A stretch of 64,000 bases of DNA from Dipteris shenzhenensis. Lineage: Eukaryota > Polypodiophyta > Polypodiopsida > Gleicheniales. A program made the position numbers and the translations under genes. The notes beneath the pieces were generated by a model, which saw only the letters and a list, made by a program, of their open reading frames with translations, was not told the DNA's origin and ran no database searches. Positions within the stretch are counted from its first letter, which is position 1. Each line of letters starts with the position of its first letter. The stretch lies in the NCBI GenBank assembly GCA_047967505.1, contig CM106539.1; one strand, 5' to 3'. Shown here piece after piece: positions 1 to 10,008 of this stretch.

Positions 1-1184
1 ATCTTTAACCATGAAACTCCATATAAAATAATTGGCGCCTATAAGCTTGTCCTCCTTAGACAAAGCTCCATCAAACAGGCTATTATTTTGAGCCATATAT
101 CATTGTACAATTGAATACAATCTCTGATTGCAAAGGGAAAAACAAAGCAATAACTGAAAGGTCTCAACAAAACCCCCAGATACTAACTACAAGTGCCAAT
201 TGAATGCACCATTGTCTAGGTGCAAGTACTTGCAAATGACAATCTCGTGGCACAATGGCTTGCAATGTAATTGAGCTAGAGCAAAAGAAGACTCCAAATT
301 TAACAAAAAATAATGCAATTTTGTATGAAAATATATTAACAGATCATAAACACTACATACTGAACAACCATTGCGTGGGTTTGGGTTAGTGGTCAACCAC
401 CAAGCAGCCATAAGGAAACATCATGCAACTATCAAGAAATCACCACGAAACCACTGGGCAACTACCAAGAACCAATATGCTTGTTTGGATCAATAGTCAA
501 CCATAATGCTAGTTTTCAATCACCATGCTCATTTGGATCAATCATTGTGTTTATTTGCAACCATTGTGCTTGTTAGGGAAAAAATCTCAAAAATAGAGAT
601 TTTGACTACTTTTTCTAATATAGTTTAACTTGAAGTGAAATGACTTTGTATGGAAGACTTAAAACTACATAAACACTCATATGCAGTTGTAGATCAATTC
701 GTTCCATTTAATTTCAATGGTGCAATGACGTCGTTTTGAACTCTGGGTCAAAAGGTACATCATTTTGAACTTTGGACTGTCCTAAGCATGCAAGATTTTG
801 TCTATTGATGTAGGGATTTTGGGAATGAATTTTCTTATCTTATACAATCAGACCTAAAAAAACAAGCTTTAGGTGTTGCAAAATAGGTTGGGTCTATGTA
901 AGAAACAAAATAACCTTAGAGGTATGAAAATTCACTCACAAATGCCCACATTATCTAAAACTAAAAGCGGGTTAAGTTTGAAGACGAGCTAATTAGAAGT
1001 GAGTCTAATCTTGGGAATTGAGTAGCCTTCTCCCAACAAAATGATGGCAAGCACAAAAGTGTAGACGTCGAATTTGGAAGGTATGTTGTGATACCAAATG
1101 TTGGAAACAATGGAGAACACATGGAGACACAAATGATGTTGCAAGAGTATGTTAAATGAGAAAGACCAAAATAAAGATATATAT
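1..1184. other. Intergenic, no gene recognised
   Basis: AT-rich sequence with only short open frames. I see no conserved domain, RNA gene or clear repeat structure here. Confidence 0.6.
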
Positions 1185-1420
1185 CCTCTATAATGATACC
1201 TTAACCCAATATAATCCTAATTGAATGCTAACCTTAGGAGAAAACCTCCTAATTGGAGGAATGAGACTCCCAAGGGTACGTTCACACCAACCCAATACTA
1301 ACCTTAGGGGAAAAAACCCTATAATGATACCCTAATGTGACACTAACCGTAGAGTAAAACCCCTTAATTGGAGGGAAAAGTGCCTAAAGGGTAGGTTCAC
1401 ACCGCAATACTAATAATCTA
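1185..1420. repeat. Degenerate tandem repeat
   Basis: The phrase TAACC(T/G)TAG followed by AAAACC(C/T)CnTAATTGGAGG and later GGGTA(C/G)GTTCACACC recurs about three times with drift. It is a decayed short tandem repeat, perhaps from an old LTR; the preceding GTGATACCAAATGTTGG at about 1,089 looks like a reversed copia PBS next to an LTR start, but no partner LTR is visible. Confidence 0.45.
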
Positions 1421-1559
1421 ACCAATGCCGATGAAATCTAGATCATCAGATCCAACTCATTGTTGATGAAGGCTTCTTGGTGAATGTCAATCTCCCCAAG
1501 GCCTCCCAAGTGCTTACCCATTGTGCATAAGAACCACTTGATGAATGAAATATTTATAC

Positions 1560-2230
1560 TATTTTGGTCTTCTCCCCATCATAATTTATGACAAAGAGAT
1601 GATTTGAGATAGAGCTTTCCTCAAAGGCAACCAACACGAGAGGTAGAAACTTGAAACTGCATAAGGAAAATGATTGAGGACTTGGCTTTACCCTGCAAGA
1701 TTGAGTTGATGGCTTGTCCACCTTGAAGCTTCTTCTCAAACTTGTTAAGGAACCAATCCCATCTAGCTTGCATGAACACCTTGAAACCCATACCCATTGA
1801 GATACCCAAAAATCTTTTAAAAATTCCCTTTGGAATCTTCTTGCATCTCATTTGCTCCAAACAGGGGACATCATTTGTAATGACAAGACAACCTCGTTTT
1901 TGCATGGTTGATGATAGATCCAGAAGCCTCACAAAAGGTATACAAGACATTACATTTAACCACCTACCTATCATTGAATAGAACAATGCCTACTAAGCTC
2001 CCTACCGTAGTTGAGGGTTTTGTGCTCTCCCACGTATTGATAATATAATAGAATATGTTGGCCTTTAATGAGCCTTTTTTGCTCTTTCTGAATCCAAAGT
2101 TGCATTTTAGACCTCAGCCTAGTGCAAAAGCTTTAGCAAGAACCTTGTAATAGTAGTTTAGCATAGTTAATGGCATCCAATTTTACCAAAGTCGATCTCA
2201 CAAAGAATTGCCAAAATCCAAAGGCCATTA
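1560..2230 (-). pseudogene. LINE (L1-like) reverse transcriptase remnant
   Basis: The minus strand, read across frames, gives a series of phrases in the order found in plant L1-type LINE reverse transcriptases: RPIS-like text with YYKVLAKAFA, then EQKRLIKGQ (compare the family's EQ.GF..GR), CEASGSIINHAKT (compare F..ASGL.IN..KS), a KIPKGIFKRFLGI.MG phrase (compare YLG.P.G), then NKFEKKLQG and QGKAKSSIIFLMQ (compare the W...LSLAGR..L motif). The longest single frame (1,621-1,986) covers the thumb-like part. Several frameshifts and stops interrupt it and no endonuclease or poly(A) tail is seen, so this is a dead fragment. It ends where copia-derived sequence begins at about 2,230. Family assignment is by motif order only. 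Confidence 0.55.
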
Positions 2231-3490
2231 GAAGTGGCAAAGGCAATTAAAATGCACTCTACATCGACTGTTGAAATCACAACAGTGGGCTATTTCTTGG
2301 AGAGCCAAGTGATGAATTTTGCTGCTATGAGATGAAAAACATATCTAGAAGTTGACTTTCATGTATCGGAATCATCGCTCCAATCTGAGTCGTACCAGTC
2401 TATCAAAGAAATTGGGACATTGGACTAATATGTGATGCCTAAATATTGGGTGTAATTTAAGTATATGAACAGCCGCTTGACCACATCCTAGTGGATCGGC
2501 TAGGGTTCTGCATGTGTTGGCTAACTTGTGAAGCCAAAGGTGATTTTCGGGTGGGTACTAGTGACAAGGTACCAAATTGACCCAAATGCTCAAAGATATG
2601 GTTATTTTATGAATCATTGCAACATCAATGGGAGACATCATCTTGGTTAGCTTGAGATTTGCTTCCATTGGAGTCAATTGAGGCTTCACATCATTCATCT
2701 AAAACTTGCAAAGAATATCTTATACATATCTCGCTTGAAGTAGTGTAGTTGGAGCATTAAACAAGGAGTGTTCAATTTGAATGCCTAAATAGTATTGTGC
2801 TGGACCATTGTTGGTCATTTCAAATTCCATGAGAGTTGCATTTTGGTTTGAAGAAGAAAGTCGTGGTCATTACTTGCCAAGATAAAACGTTGATGTACAA
2901 ACCAAGAATAGAAAAGGACCAAGAATACAAAAGGAATGAGATGATCCTTAATTGTAGACAATAGTGTTAGACATGGTCCGCGTGAAGCCTAGGTCGAGTA
3001 AAAATTTGTTCAGTTATTGATACCACACTTGTGGTGACTACTTCAGACCATAAAGACTCTTTAAAAGTAGACACACTTTGTGCTCTTAGTGAGACTGCTT
3101 GTAACTTGGAGAAAGCACAATGACATCTACTACCATTTCATATGACATAAGATGGAAGGAGGAACTGTCTAGGCATATCGTGGGACATATTTGTAAATGT
3201 TCTGTACATGGGGTAGATGGTTCAACTAGCTCACTATTTCGGAGGACCGGGTCATTGGTATGGCCATCCATGTACATATTATGGTACATATGTGTATATC
3301 TTATATACATGGAGGAACAGTCCATCCAGTTCACTGTTTCTTGGGGGACTAGCCGAGAACTAGGTAATAGATTAAAAACCTTGCCTCATGAAAGGTTGTC
3401 TCTTATAGATTGGTTGAGGGTGCGAAAGAATTCCATTAAAAAAAGTTGTCTTCACATCCATTTGATAGAGATGAAGGTCACAACCAACAG
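2231..3490 (-). pseudogene. Ty1/copia RT-RNase H remnant
   Basis: Reading the minus strand from 3,490 down gives LYQMDVKTTFFNGIL (the copia RT block usually ending in FLNG or FLHG), then MTNNGPAQYYLGIQIEHS (the MxDLGxxxYFLGIE block), then ARYIQDIL with MNDVKPQLTPMEANLKL, and at the left end TWLSKK followed by PTVVISTVDVEC, a drifted form of the RNase H block QPTVALSSTEAEY. Order and strand are those of copia pol. The YVDD block is not recognisable, and stops and frameshifts are frequent. Sequence at about 3,120-3,360 does not fit pol well and may be an inserted piece. No LTR, PBS or TSD could be assigned. Confidence 0.7.
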
Positions 3491-3917
3491 ATAGAGCTAT
3501 TATGATTTGAATGGATTGGATGGTTAAGGAAAATTTAAGAAGAAACTAGGAAATAATTAGGAGAAAATAGAAAATAATTAGGGGAAAATAAAGAATAAAA
3601 AAAAAAAAGAAAACTAGGAAAAAAAGGGGAAAAAGAGGTAAAATATAAAAAATTAAGAGAAAAAATTAGATAGAAAATTGGAAAAAAGGTAGGAAAAAAT
3701 ATGGAGAAATTTAGGAAAAAAATAGAAAAAAACTGGGGGGAATTAGGAAAAAGTAGAAGGGAGAAAATAAGGGAACTTAGGGAGAGGGGTATAAGGAAAA
3801 ATTTAGGGAATTAAGGAAAAATTAGGAAAATGAGGGTAAACAAGGAATTTAGGAGAAAGAGAGGGGAGAGAAGGGTAGAGAAAGAGTGAGGGAACAATTC
3901 TAGATAGATAGATAAAT

Positions 3918-3953
<36 letters not shown>

Positions 3954-4047
3954 GGGGGGAGGTAGTTTAAAAGGGTTTTTCGAAGGATTATAAAGGGAAG
4001 AAAATTAATTAGTACGGTCAAAAGGAAAAAGGGATTGTGTGTGTGTG
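3491..4047. repeat. Purine-rich low-complexity tract with (GA)n and G17
   Basis: About 400 bp of almost pure A/G on the plus strand (GGAAAAA-type runs), then a GATA run, a (GA)n run at 3,919-3,943, an uninterrupted run of 17 G at 3,943-3,959, and a short (GT)n at 4,037-4,050. The long proline/serine/leucine-rich frames on the other strand are products of this composition. Confidence 0.85.
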
Positions 4048-6500
4048 TGTTACAAAAAGAGAGAGAAGATAAACCATACCACAAATTTATGAATTCCCAA
4101 GAACATAAAACCCTCTCATGGAAGAAACAGAAAGAAAATGGAACAAAAGAAACAGAAGAGAGCGACTCAGCGTGGGGTTCAATCTACTCCCTCTATTTCT
4201 TTCTTTCTTGTTTTGTTCTTCTCATTTTGAGTTGAGAAATGAATTTATTAAATATTCATGTCTACAATTTTTAAAAATATGTTGATAATGATCCTCTCAT
4301 ATAATTTCTAATTCTACTCGACAAGCAAGAGTCAAAATATTTAAAAAAACAAAGGGAATAAGAAGAAATCCTATTTGCTCATGAGTAGTTGTGATGCTTG
4401 TTGATGATCTCCCTCAAGTTGGATCTTGCTCACCTTCCAAATCAAGTGATTTTCTCTATTGGTTGTTATAGACTCTCTGTAGAAGCACCAAAAACCAACT
4501 CAGCAAATTACCGCACACATACAATGTTGTGCCCTTGTAGATCGGTTGTTCGAAGCATCAATGAGCTATTCTATTGTCCATTAGCTATATCTTTCAAGGA
4601 CATAGATCCTTTCACACTCCTTGTGAGTAGAAAAGCCAAGGATTCTAAGCATAGCTAGTGTTGGACATGGAGGCTTTTGTTGAGTTATTTTGACAAGGCA
4701 ACCGCTCGAAGACAATCAAAGCTCAAAAGATTCCATTGGAATTTATTTAGCCTCAATTAACCACCGCTCAAATTCTTCCCATGTCACAAGTTTTGTCTTT
4801 AACTCTAGCATCAATGCTTGCCAATGATCCTCCATGCTTTTTAGTACACAATCACGTTTCTCTCTCGCAAATGACTTAGGAGTGCCAAGGGCACACTAGA
4901 TCCATTCCCCATAGAAAAGCTTGATATTGTGGCTAAGGGACTTGCACGACAGCACGTATTTGTTGCTGCGCTTGTTGACATATATCAATCGTGGCAATAA
5001 GTTTCCTAATCTCTTCTCAAATATTTTGTAGATGCATCTTGAAATCATCCAATTGCTTCACCAAACTTTGTGGTCATGTAGCTCGCTAAGGTCTCATGTC
5101 AAATGTCTTACACACGTAATGGAAGAAATAGAATAGTCACAAGATAAAGAAAGTTATTGCAAACAGGCTGCCAATAGGAGAGGTGAAAGAGAAGGAAAGA
5201 GCTAGTTGAAAACACATTGGATAGGAGACATTAGGAAGGTTAAAAACTGGCTGACCTAGTGGGAGACATGGATCACAAGATCTAACTAGCTATATGTATC
5301 TCTTTGATATTGTTTGAAGCACATCAGATGCAATTTGATTGCACATATTTGTGCCTTGTGTCTTCGGGATCTAGACAAAAGGCCTGCTATGAGTAGTTCA
5401 CACAAACTCTCACTCTGCACAACTACACGTGGATGTTTTGCTACCTGCAAAGTTTTGCCATGGGTAGACTATGTGGTGTATGATTTGGGCCACTTGGGGC
5501 ACGCTACTTCAACACGTTCTTCAAGGCACTTCATTCTTCCTTTGTGGGTAGCCCTTTCTTGAGATGGCCTATAGCTGCTACAGAGTGTAGTCTTTCTATT
5601 GGAGTGGGTCATTGTTGTAGTCTCTACACATAGCTTATGTGATAGCTGATGAGCATGAAATCTATAGGATATCTAGCCTTTACTGTAGGAACAGGATGGC
5701 CGCAAGACATACGCATGATGGACCATTTGTAGAAATATTGTTACAGAACTGAGAAGCCCCTTTTTGTTGCGAACTATTTGTACATGGGCCAAGCAATTGT
5801 GTATTGTTACATATATAGACATCCTTGATTATTTCAGAATAAAGAGCACATATGAATGAGTTTTTCGTAACCTTTGATAAGAGAGTCTTCTTTCTCACAA
5901 CACTCACATGTCATGAAGTCTCAAACCCCGATCTCTTTACTTAGAGACTGGGCACATAGGTTTCTTGAAGTAAGTTATGATGGACGGCTTAATTTATTGC
6001 AAATCTTTCAAGGGTTGTACCAATGCTTCGATACCACTGTTACAAAAAGAGATAGATTAACCATACCCTAAATTCATGAAGAATTACCTAGAACATAAAA
6101 ACCATGATCAAACAGATGGGAACAAAATAAACAAAAGAGAGTGACAACATGGTCTGCCCCCTCTAAATGGTGGCTCTTTCTTCCTATCTACAGTCTTTAG
6201 AATTCTATATGCAAAAAGCAAAGAGCCAATAATAGTACATCTAGAAGTACCCCTTGTCCACACTTGGAGGGACTTCTCAACATAGCTCAAAATTATGCCC
6301 TTATCCACAATTAATGAAATTACTTAGCCCATGTCTTACTATCCATTATTTTACATATTGGCCCATGGCCTTTGTCAACCATTTGATCCTTCAATCAACC
6401 AAAATCAACTTCACCATCTCCATTCCTCATTATCCAACTCATCATTTATACTCAACCACCAATTGTGTCAGTTGTCAACAATCAAATTGATGAATCATCA
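4048..6500 (-). mobile_element. Possible short LTR retroelement (weak LTR pair around a gag-like remnant)
   Basis: TGTTACAAAAAGAGA begins related stretches at 4,048 and 6,038, which stay similar for about 115 bp and then diverge. Immediately before the right copy, ATGCTTCGATACCA (6,023-6,036) reads on the minus strand as TGGTATCGAAGC, a PBS-like sequence close to the tRNA-Met type. Near 4,405 the plus strand has TCTCCCTCAAGTTGGAT, on the minus strand a purine run placed where a polypurine tract would be. Between them, minus-strand 5,100-4,700 gives LKSMEDHWQALMLELKTK and TWEEFERWLIEAK with a preceding coiled-coil-like stretch, which is gag-like but unproven. The right LTR end is not defined and no TSD was found. 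Confidence 0.35.
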
Positions 6501-6798
6501 CACCAACTAATCCCAACACAATAATGCTTCATATACAAACATAAAAAATGTATAGTGATCTAGCTGCAAGAACACCAATAACACTTGTGATGTTAGTATC
6601 AACATGGAATCACCCCTATACTAACCATCTAGCTAGTCAAAACACAGGTCCATTTAGGTGGCCCCAACCAAACCATGCAAAGCATCCACTAAGACCTCAC
6701 CACGTCTAGTATGTTCTTATGGAATACTTTGCATAGGCAACATGACTATGATATAGAATAATATCCCTAGCAAGTGATGTAAGAAATCTAATTTCTGT

Positions 6799-6800
<2 letters not shown>

Positions 6801-6834
<34 letters not shown>

Positions 6835-7018
6835 CTCAATTGTTTGGCTATCCAGATGTAGTAAGTCACTTTTTGGTGTTGGTACTTTGTTTGATAGACC
6901 CATGAGGTCTTCTACAGACATTAATAGATCTTCCTTTCTTTCTCTCTCTCTGTATCTCTTTGTGGTAGACATCCATATGCATTGATATTTTTAACTCTCG
7001 AATCTCTCATGCTTATGA

Positions 7019-7062
<44 letters not shown>
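6801..7062. repeat. Two (CT)n microsatellites
   Basis: Uninterrupted CT repeats at 6,801-6,829 and 7,021-7,062, with shorter TCTC runs between them (about 6,938-6,952). The arginine/glutamate-rich reading frames on the minus strand are artefacts of these repeats. Confidence 0.95.
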
Positions 7063-7065
<3 letters not shown>

Positions 7066-7261
7066 GCATATATAATATTTCTCTCTCCATCACACATCCA
7101 CGTATGCTCCCTCTCCTTGAGTGTCTTCCTAACATGAATACAATACAAACACTCAAACATACGAGACCCGTCCCCTACCCCTTCTCTTTCTCATGTACAC
7201 TTGCTCACACATACATGCATGCCTCATGATTCCCCTCACACACATAGACACGCATGCGTGC

Positions 7262-7376
7262 ATGCACACATACACACACAAACACTTAAAATTAGGAGAC
7301 ATGCACACATACACATACAAACACTCAAACTTAGGAGACATACACACACAAACACTCAAATTTAGGCTCACTCTCT
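7262..7376. repeat. CA-rich minisatellite
   Basis: Three imperfect copies of a 35-40 bp unit: a run of ACACATACACA, then CAAACACT(C/T)AAA, then CTTAGGAGACAT or a variant. The flanking sequence (7,204-7,262) is also rich in CACA and CATGCATG. Confidence 0.75.
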
Positions 7377-7756
7377 TCTTTGGCTACCACATGACAACTC
7401 TTCCCTAGTTAAAGAATAGAAGTAAATATGGATGCGTCTATATGTGTGTACGTGGCCTTGATTTTGCAACACACGTGTACGTTTCCTTTTTAGCTTTTCT
7501 TTGTAAACATGCATAAAACCTTTTTCCAACTAAAAGCAATGCTTAGGCTTAACAGAGCTCTAATTCCGAAAATTCCTAAAAATAATTCAAATATTGAGAT
7601 CCATGATAAAAGCTAAAATGTTATTCCTTGAAATGAAAGGAAAACATGCAAGAAATCGTTTGAACTCATTGAGGGGATGATTCAAATTAAATGACTAGCT
7701 ATCGAAAAAGCCACAGTGAGGCCAAAGAAAATCACAAACAAAAAGCCCAAAAAAAC

Positions 7757-7792
7757 TAGAGAGAGAGAGATAGAGAGAGAGAGGGGGGGGGG
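7757..7792. repeat. (GA)n-G microsatellite
   Basis: A GAGAGA run followed by a run of ten G, next to the 7,797 repeat copy. The same composition, (GA)n followed by poly-G, occurs at 3,919-3,959. Confidence 0.85.
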
Positions 7793-7796
7793 CTTG

Positions 7797-8700
7797 TCAT
7801 GGTGTATCATGGCTGAAGAAGGTGTTATTGGAAAGACTTGTATGCCCATCTCCTACACTAGTAACGCATTCACAATTGTAGGTGCGTTCATCATTTGGGC
7901 ATACTAAATTTCCATAATTTTTGTACAGTTCGTACATATTTAGAATATCACATCCATAGAAATAAAAGGGTCCCCTTGGAGCGACTTTGAGCTCAATAAA
8001 TTTTCTAAATCCTTTTTGGTTTCTTATTAACAATATGTCCTACATGACTTTGGTTGTTTTATACAAGATTATGTGCCTACCTTATTTGATAACTTCACTT
8101 CTAATCTTGGCCTAGGGCATACTATAGGTGATGTATGGATTGTAAATTTTCAATTTTGGATAGATAGGATTTTGATCTTTATATGCCATTTGTGTTTCAC
8201 TAAATGGACAATTTTTAAAGAGATGGCTTTTGAATTTACAACCCAAGCCAAGAGTAAGCAGAAGGCCAACACACCTACACACACTATAGATGGTCAACCT
8301 TCAATTAAGATCGATGGTATTTCCATATTTGTATGGCATCCATCTTCAACCTATAGGTGATGTATAGATGGTCAACCTTCAATTTAGATTGATGGGATTT
8401 CCATATTTGTATGCCATCCATGTTCCAATTTAATGAGCACATTTTATGACATGGATTTCTAATTTACCACTTAGGCCAAGAGGAGACGATGAACACACAT
8501 GCGCGCGCACACACACACACTGACATTCTTCCCACATCACCAAATTCACCAATTGTGCCATGATCGGAGCTAGTGTTGTTGGCAAGGCTTGTATGCTAAC
8601 CTCATACACCAATAACACTTTCCCAATTGTAAGTGCCTTCACCATCTTGCATAGTACGTTTTCATAAATTTTCATATAGATCTTGTATTTTCACTCCCTT
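7797..8700. repeat. Dispersed duplication plus tandem ~70-220 bp repeats
   Basis: A block of about 125 bp at 7,797-7,925 (CATGGCTGAAG... GGAAAGACTTGTATGC... AATTGTAGGTGC) recurs in diverged form at 8,558-8,680 (CATGATCGGAG... GGCAAGGCTTGTATGC... AATTGTAAGTGC). Between them GGTGATGTAT(A/G)GATGG... CAACCTTCAATT... ATTTCCATATTTGTATG... CATCCAT recurs near 8,128, 8,284 and 8,357. No protein domain is recognised; the 95-aa frame at 8,073-8,360 lies wholly within the repeats and is not supported as a gene. Confidence 0.6.
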
Positions 8701-9405
8701 ACCATGCTTTATTTAGGCTAGCCTATCAATGTTGGCTTACTCCTTGGGGAAGGGAAAATTTGAGTTCAAATCCATTAGTATTGTGGCTGTTTTGTTGTAA
8801 TGCCTTCGAGTGAAACCTAAACACACCTGGGGCAGGTATTGACTCAAGCAATTAAGTAATGATTTACTCCTTGGCAATATTTCTTAGTGTTAGACTTTCT
8901 TGAGGCACAATGGGTTCTGTTTAATTCAACCAAGTGTTATTTTCCCCCCCAGTTGCTATATGCACATTTCAACAATCCAAATAACATGTATTTCATTAAT
9001 TTTGGACTAGTGGACTCTCCAAATTCATTCTTATATGTACTTTTTAATAAAAACTGAAAAAAAAGGACTCTTCAAAGGTAAAAATAAAACAAAAAAGTAA
9101 GCTAAGTTTGTAGGTTTTTCCAAGCAAATGAAATTAAAATTATGAAGGAAAAATCCTAAAATAAAGTTGTAATCTTTAAGAAGAATCGTTTAGAAATTTA
9201 ACATTTTTTAACTTGTAAATAAAAAAATAATTAAAATCCATGAAAAAATTAACCTTGCAATAGTTATAAAGGTTTTTAAAGAAAATTAAATAGATCAATT
9301 AAAATATTTATTTATTTATTAAATAATTAAGTAATTAATTTATTTATATAATTGATTAATTAATATTTATTTATATTAATTGATTAATAATCAAATCAAT
9401 CCAAT
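8701..9405. other. AT-rich intergenic sequence
   Basis: No gene recognised. Positions 9,150-9,400 are extremely AT-rich, with runs of TATTTATTTA and TTAATTAAT, which could be a matrix-attachment-like or simply neutral sequence. Confidence 0.6.
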
Positions 9406-9653
9406 GTGCCCCAAGGATGCAATCGCCCTCCTCCCATCCCCCCCCCTCTCTCTCTCCTCAACCCTGGTAAGTCCCCCCTCCCCCACCTTACCTCTCTCCC
9501 CCCTACCCCTTCCCTATACCTCTCTCTAAAACTCTGCCCACCTTATCTCTCCACTTACCTCTCTCCTAATCTTATCTCTCTCCCCCAAGTATCTTTCTCC
9601 TTTCCCTCTCTCCTGGCGGCCATGGTGGTCGTGGCCATCATGCACCTACCTCC
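9406..9653. repeat. Polypyrimidine tract, left of copia A
   Basis: C/T-rich sequence in which CTTACCTCTCTCC and close variants recur. It continues at 15,156-15,610 beyond element A, so A was inserted into one continuous pyrimidine tract; the TSD CCTCC (9,649-9,653) is drawn from it. The proline/serine/leucine-rich frame here is compositional. Confidence 0.8.
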
Positions 9654-10008
9654 TGTGAAGATTGTGGGAGAGAGGGAAGGAGTCTCACTTGAGGCTTTCT
9701 CACATGCACAATGGGGGAATACACACGAAGGTGGAGGCTGAAAAACAGTTTTCCTCTTCTTAGTTGTGTAAGCCAAAAGAACTCTAGTACAAAGAAAAAT
9801 AGAAGAACCCTATATGTGGGTCTCAAACCAAACTCAACTAACTAAGGTGGCATACTAACTGAGCCACAAACTATAGTAGATAAGGATAGCTGTCATCCAG
9901 CTATTATTCGTGGGCGGTGTACCAACCGCATCTCCAGCTAACAAGTCGGTGACATAAGTACACAACGGTCACCCTGGCATATCTCGAGTGGAGCTCGATA
10001 TCTCAACA
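9654..10008 (-). repeat. 3' LTR of copia A
   Basis: 355 bp. It differs from the 5' LTR by G/A near 9,716 and C/T near 9,746. The pol frame runs into this LTR and stops at 9,969-9,971. On the minus strand a CATATAGGG stretch (around 9,811-9,819) is the only TATA-like candidate. Confidence 0.96.

Noticed and set aside
8700-8870. Possible second SINE
   Set aside because: GAGTTCAAATCC resembles a B box, but there is no acceptable A box at the right distance, no tail and no TSD.
9406-9741. Proline/leucine-rich frame
   Set aside because: Compositional product of the polypyrimidine tract, running into copia A's LTR.
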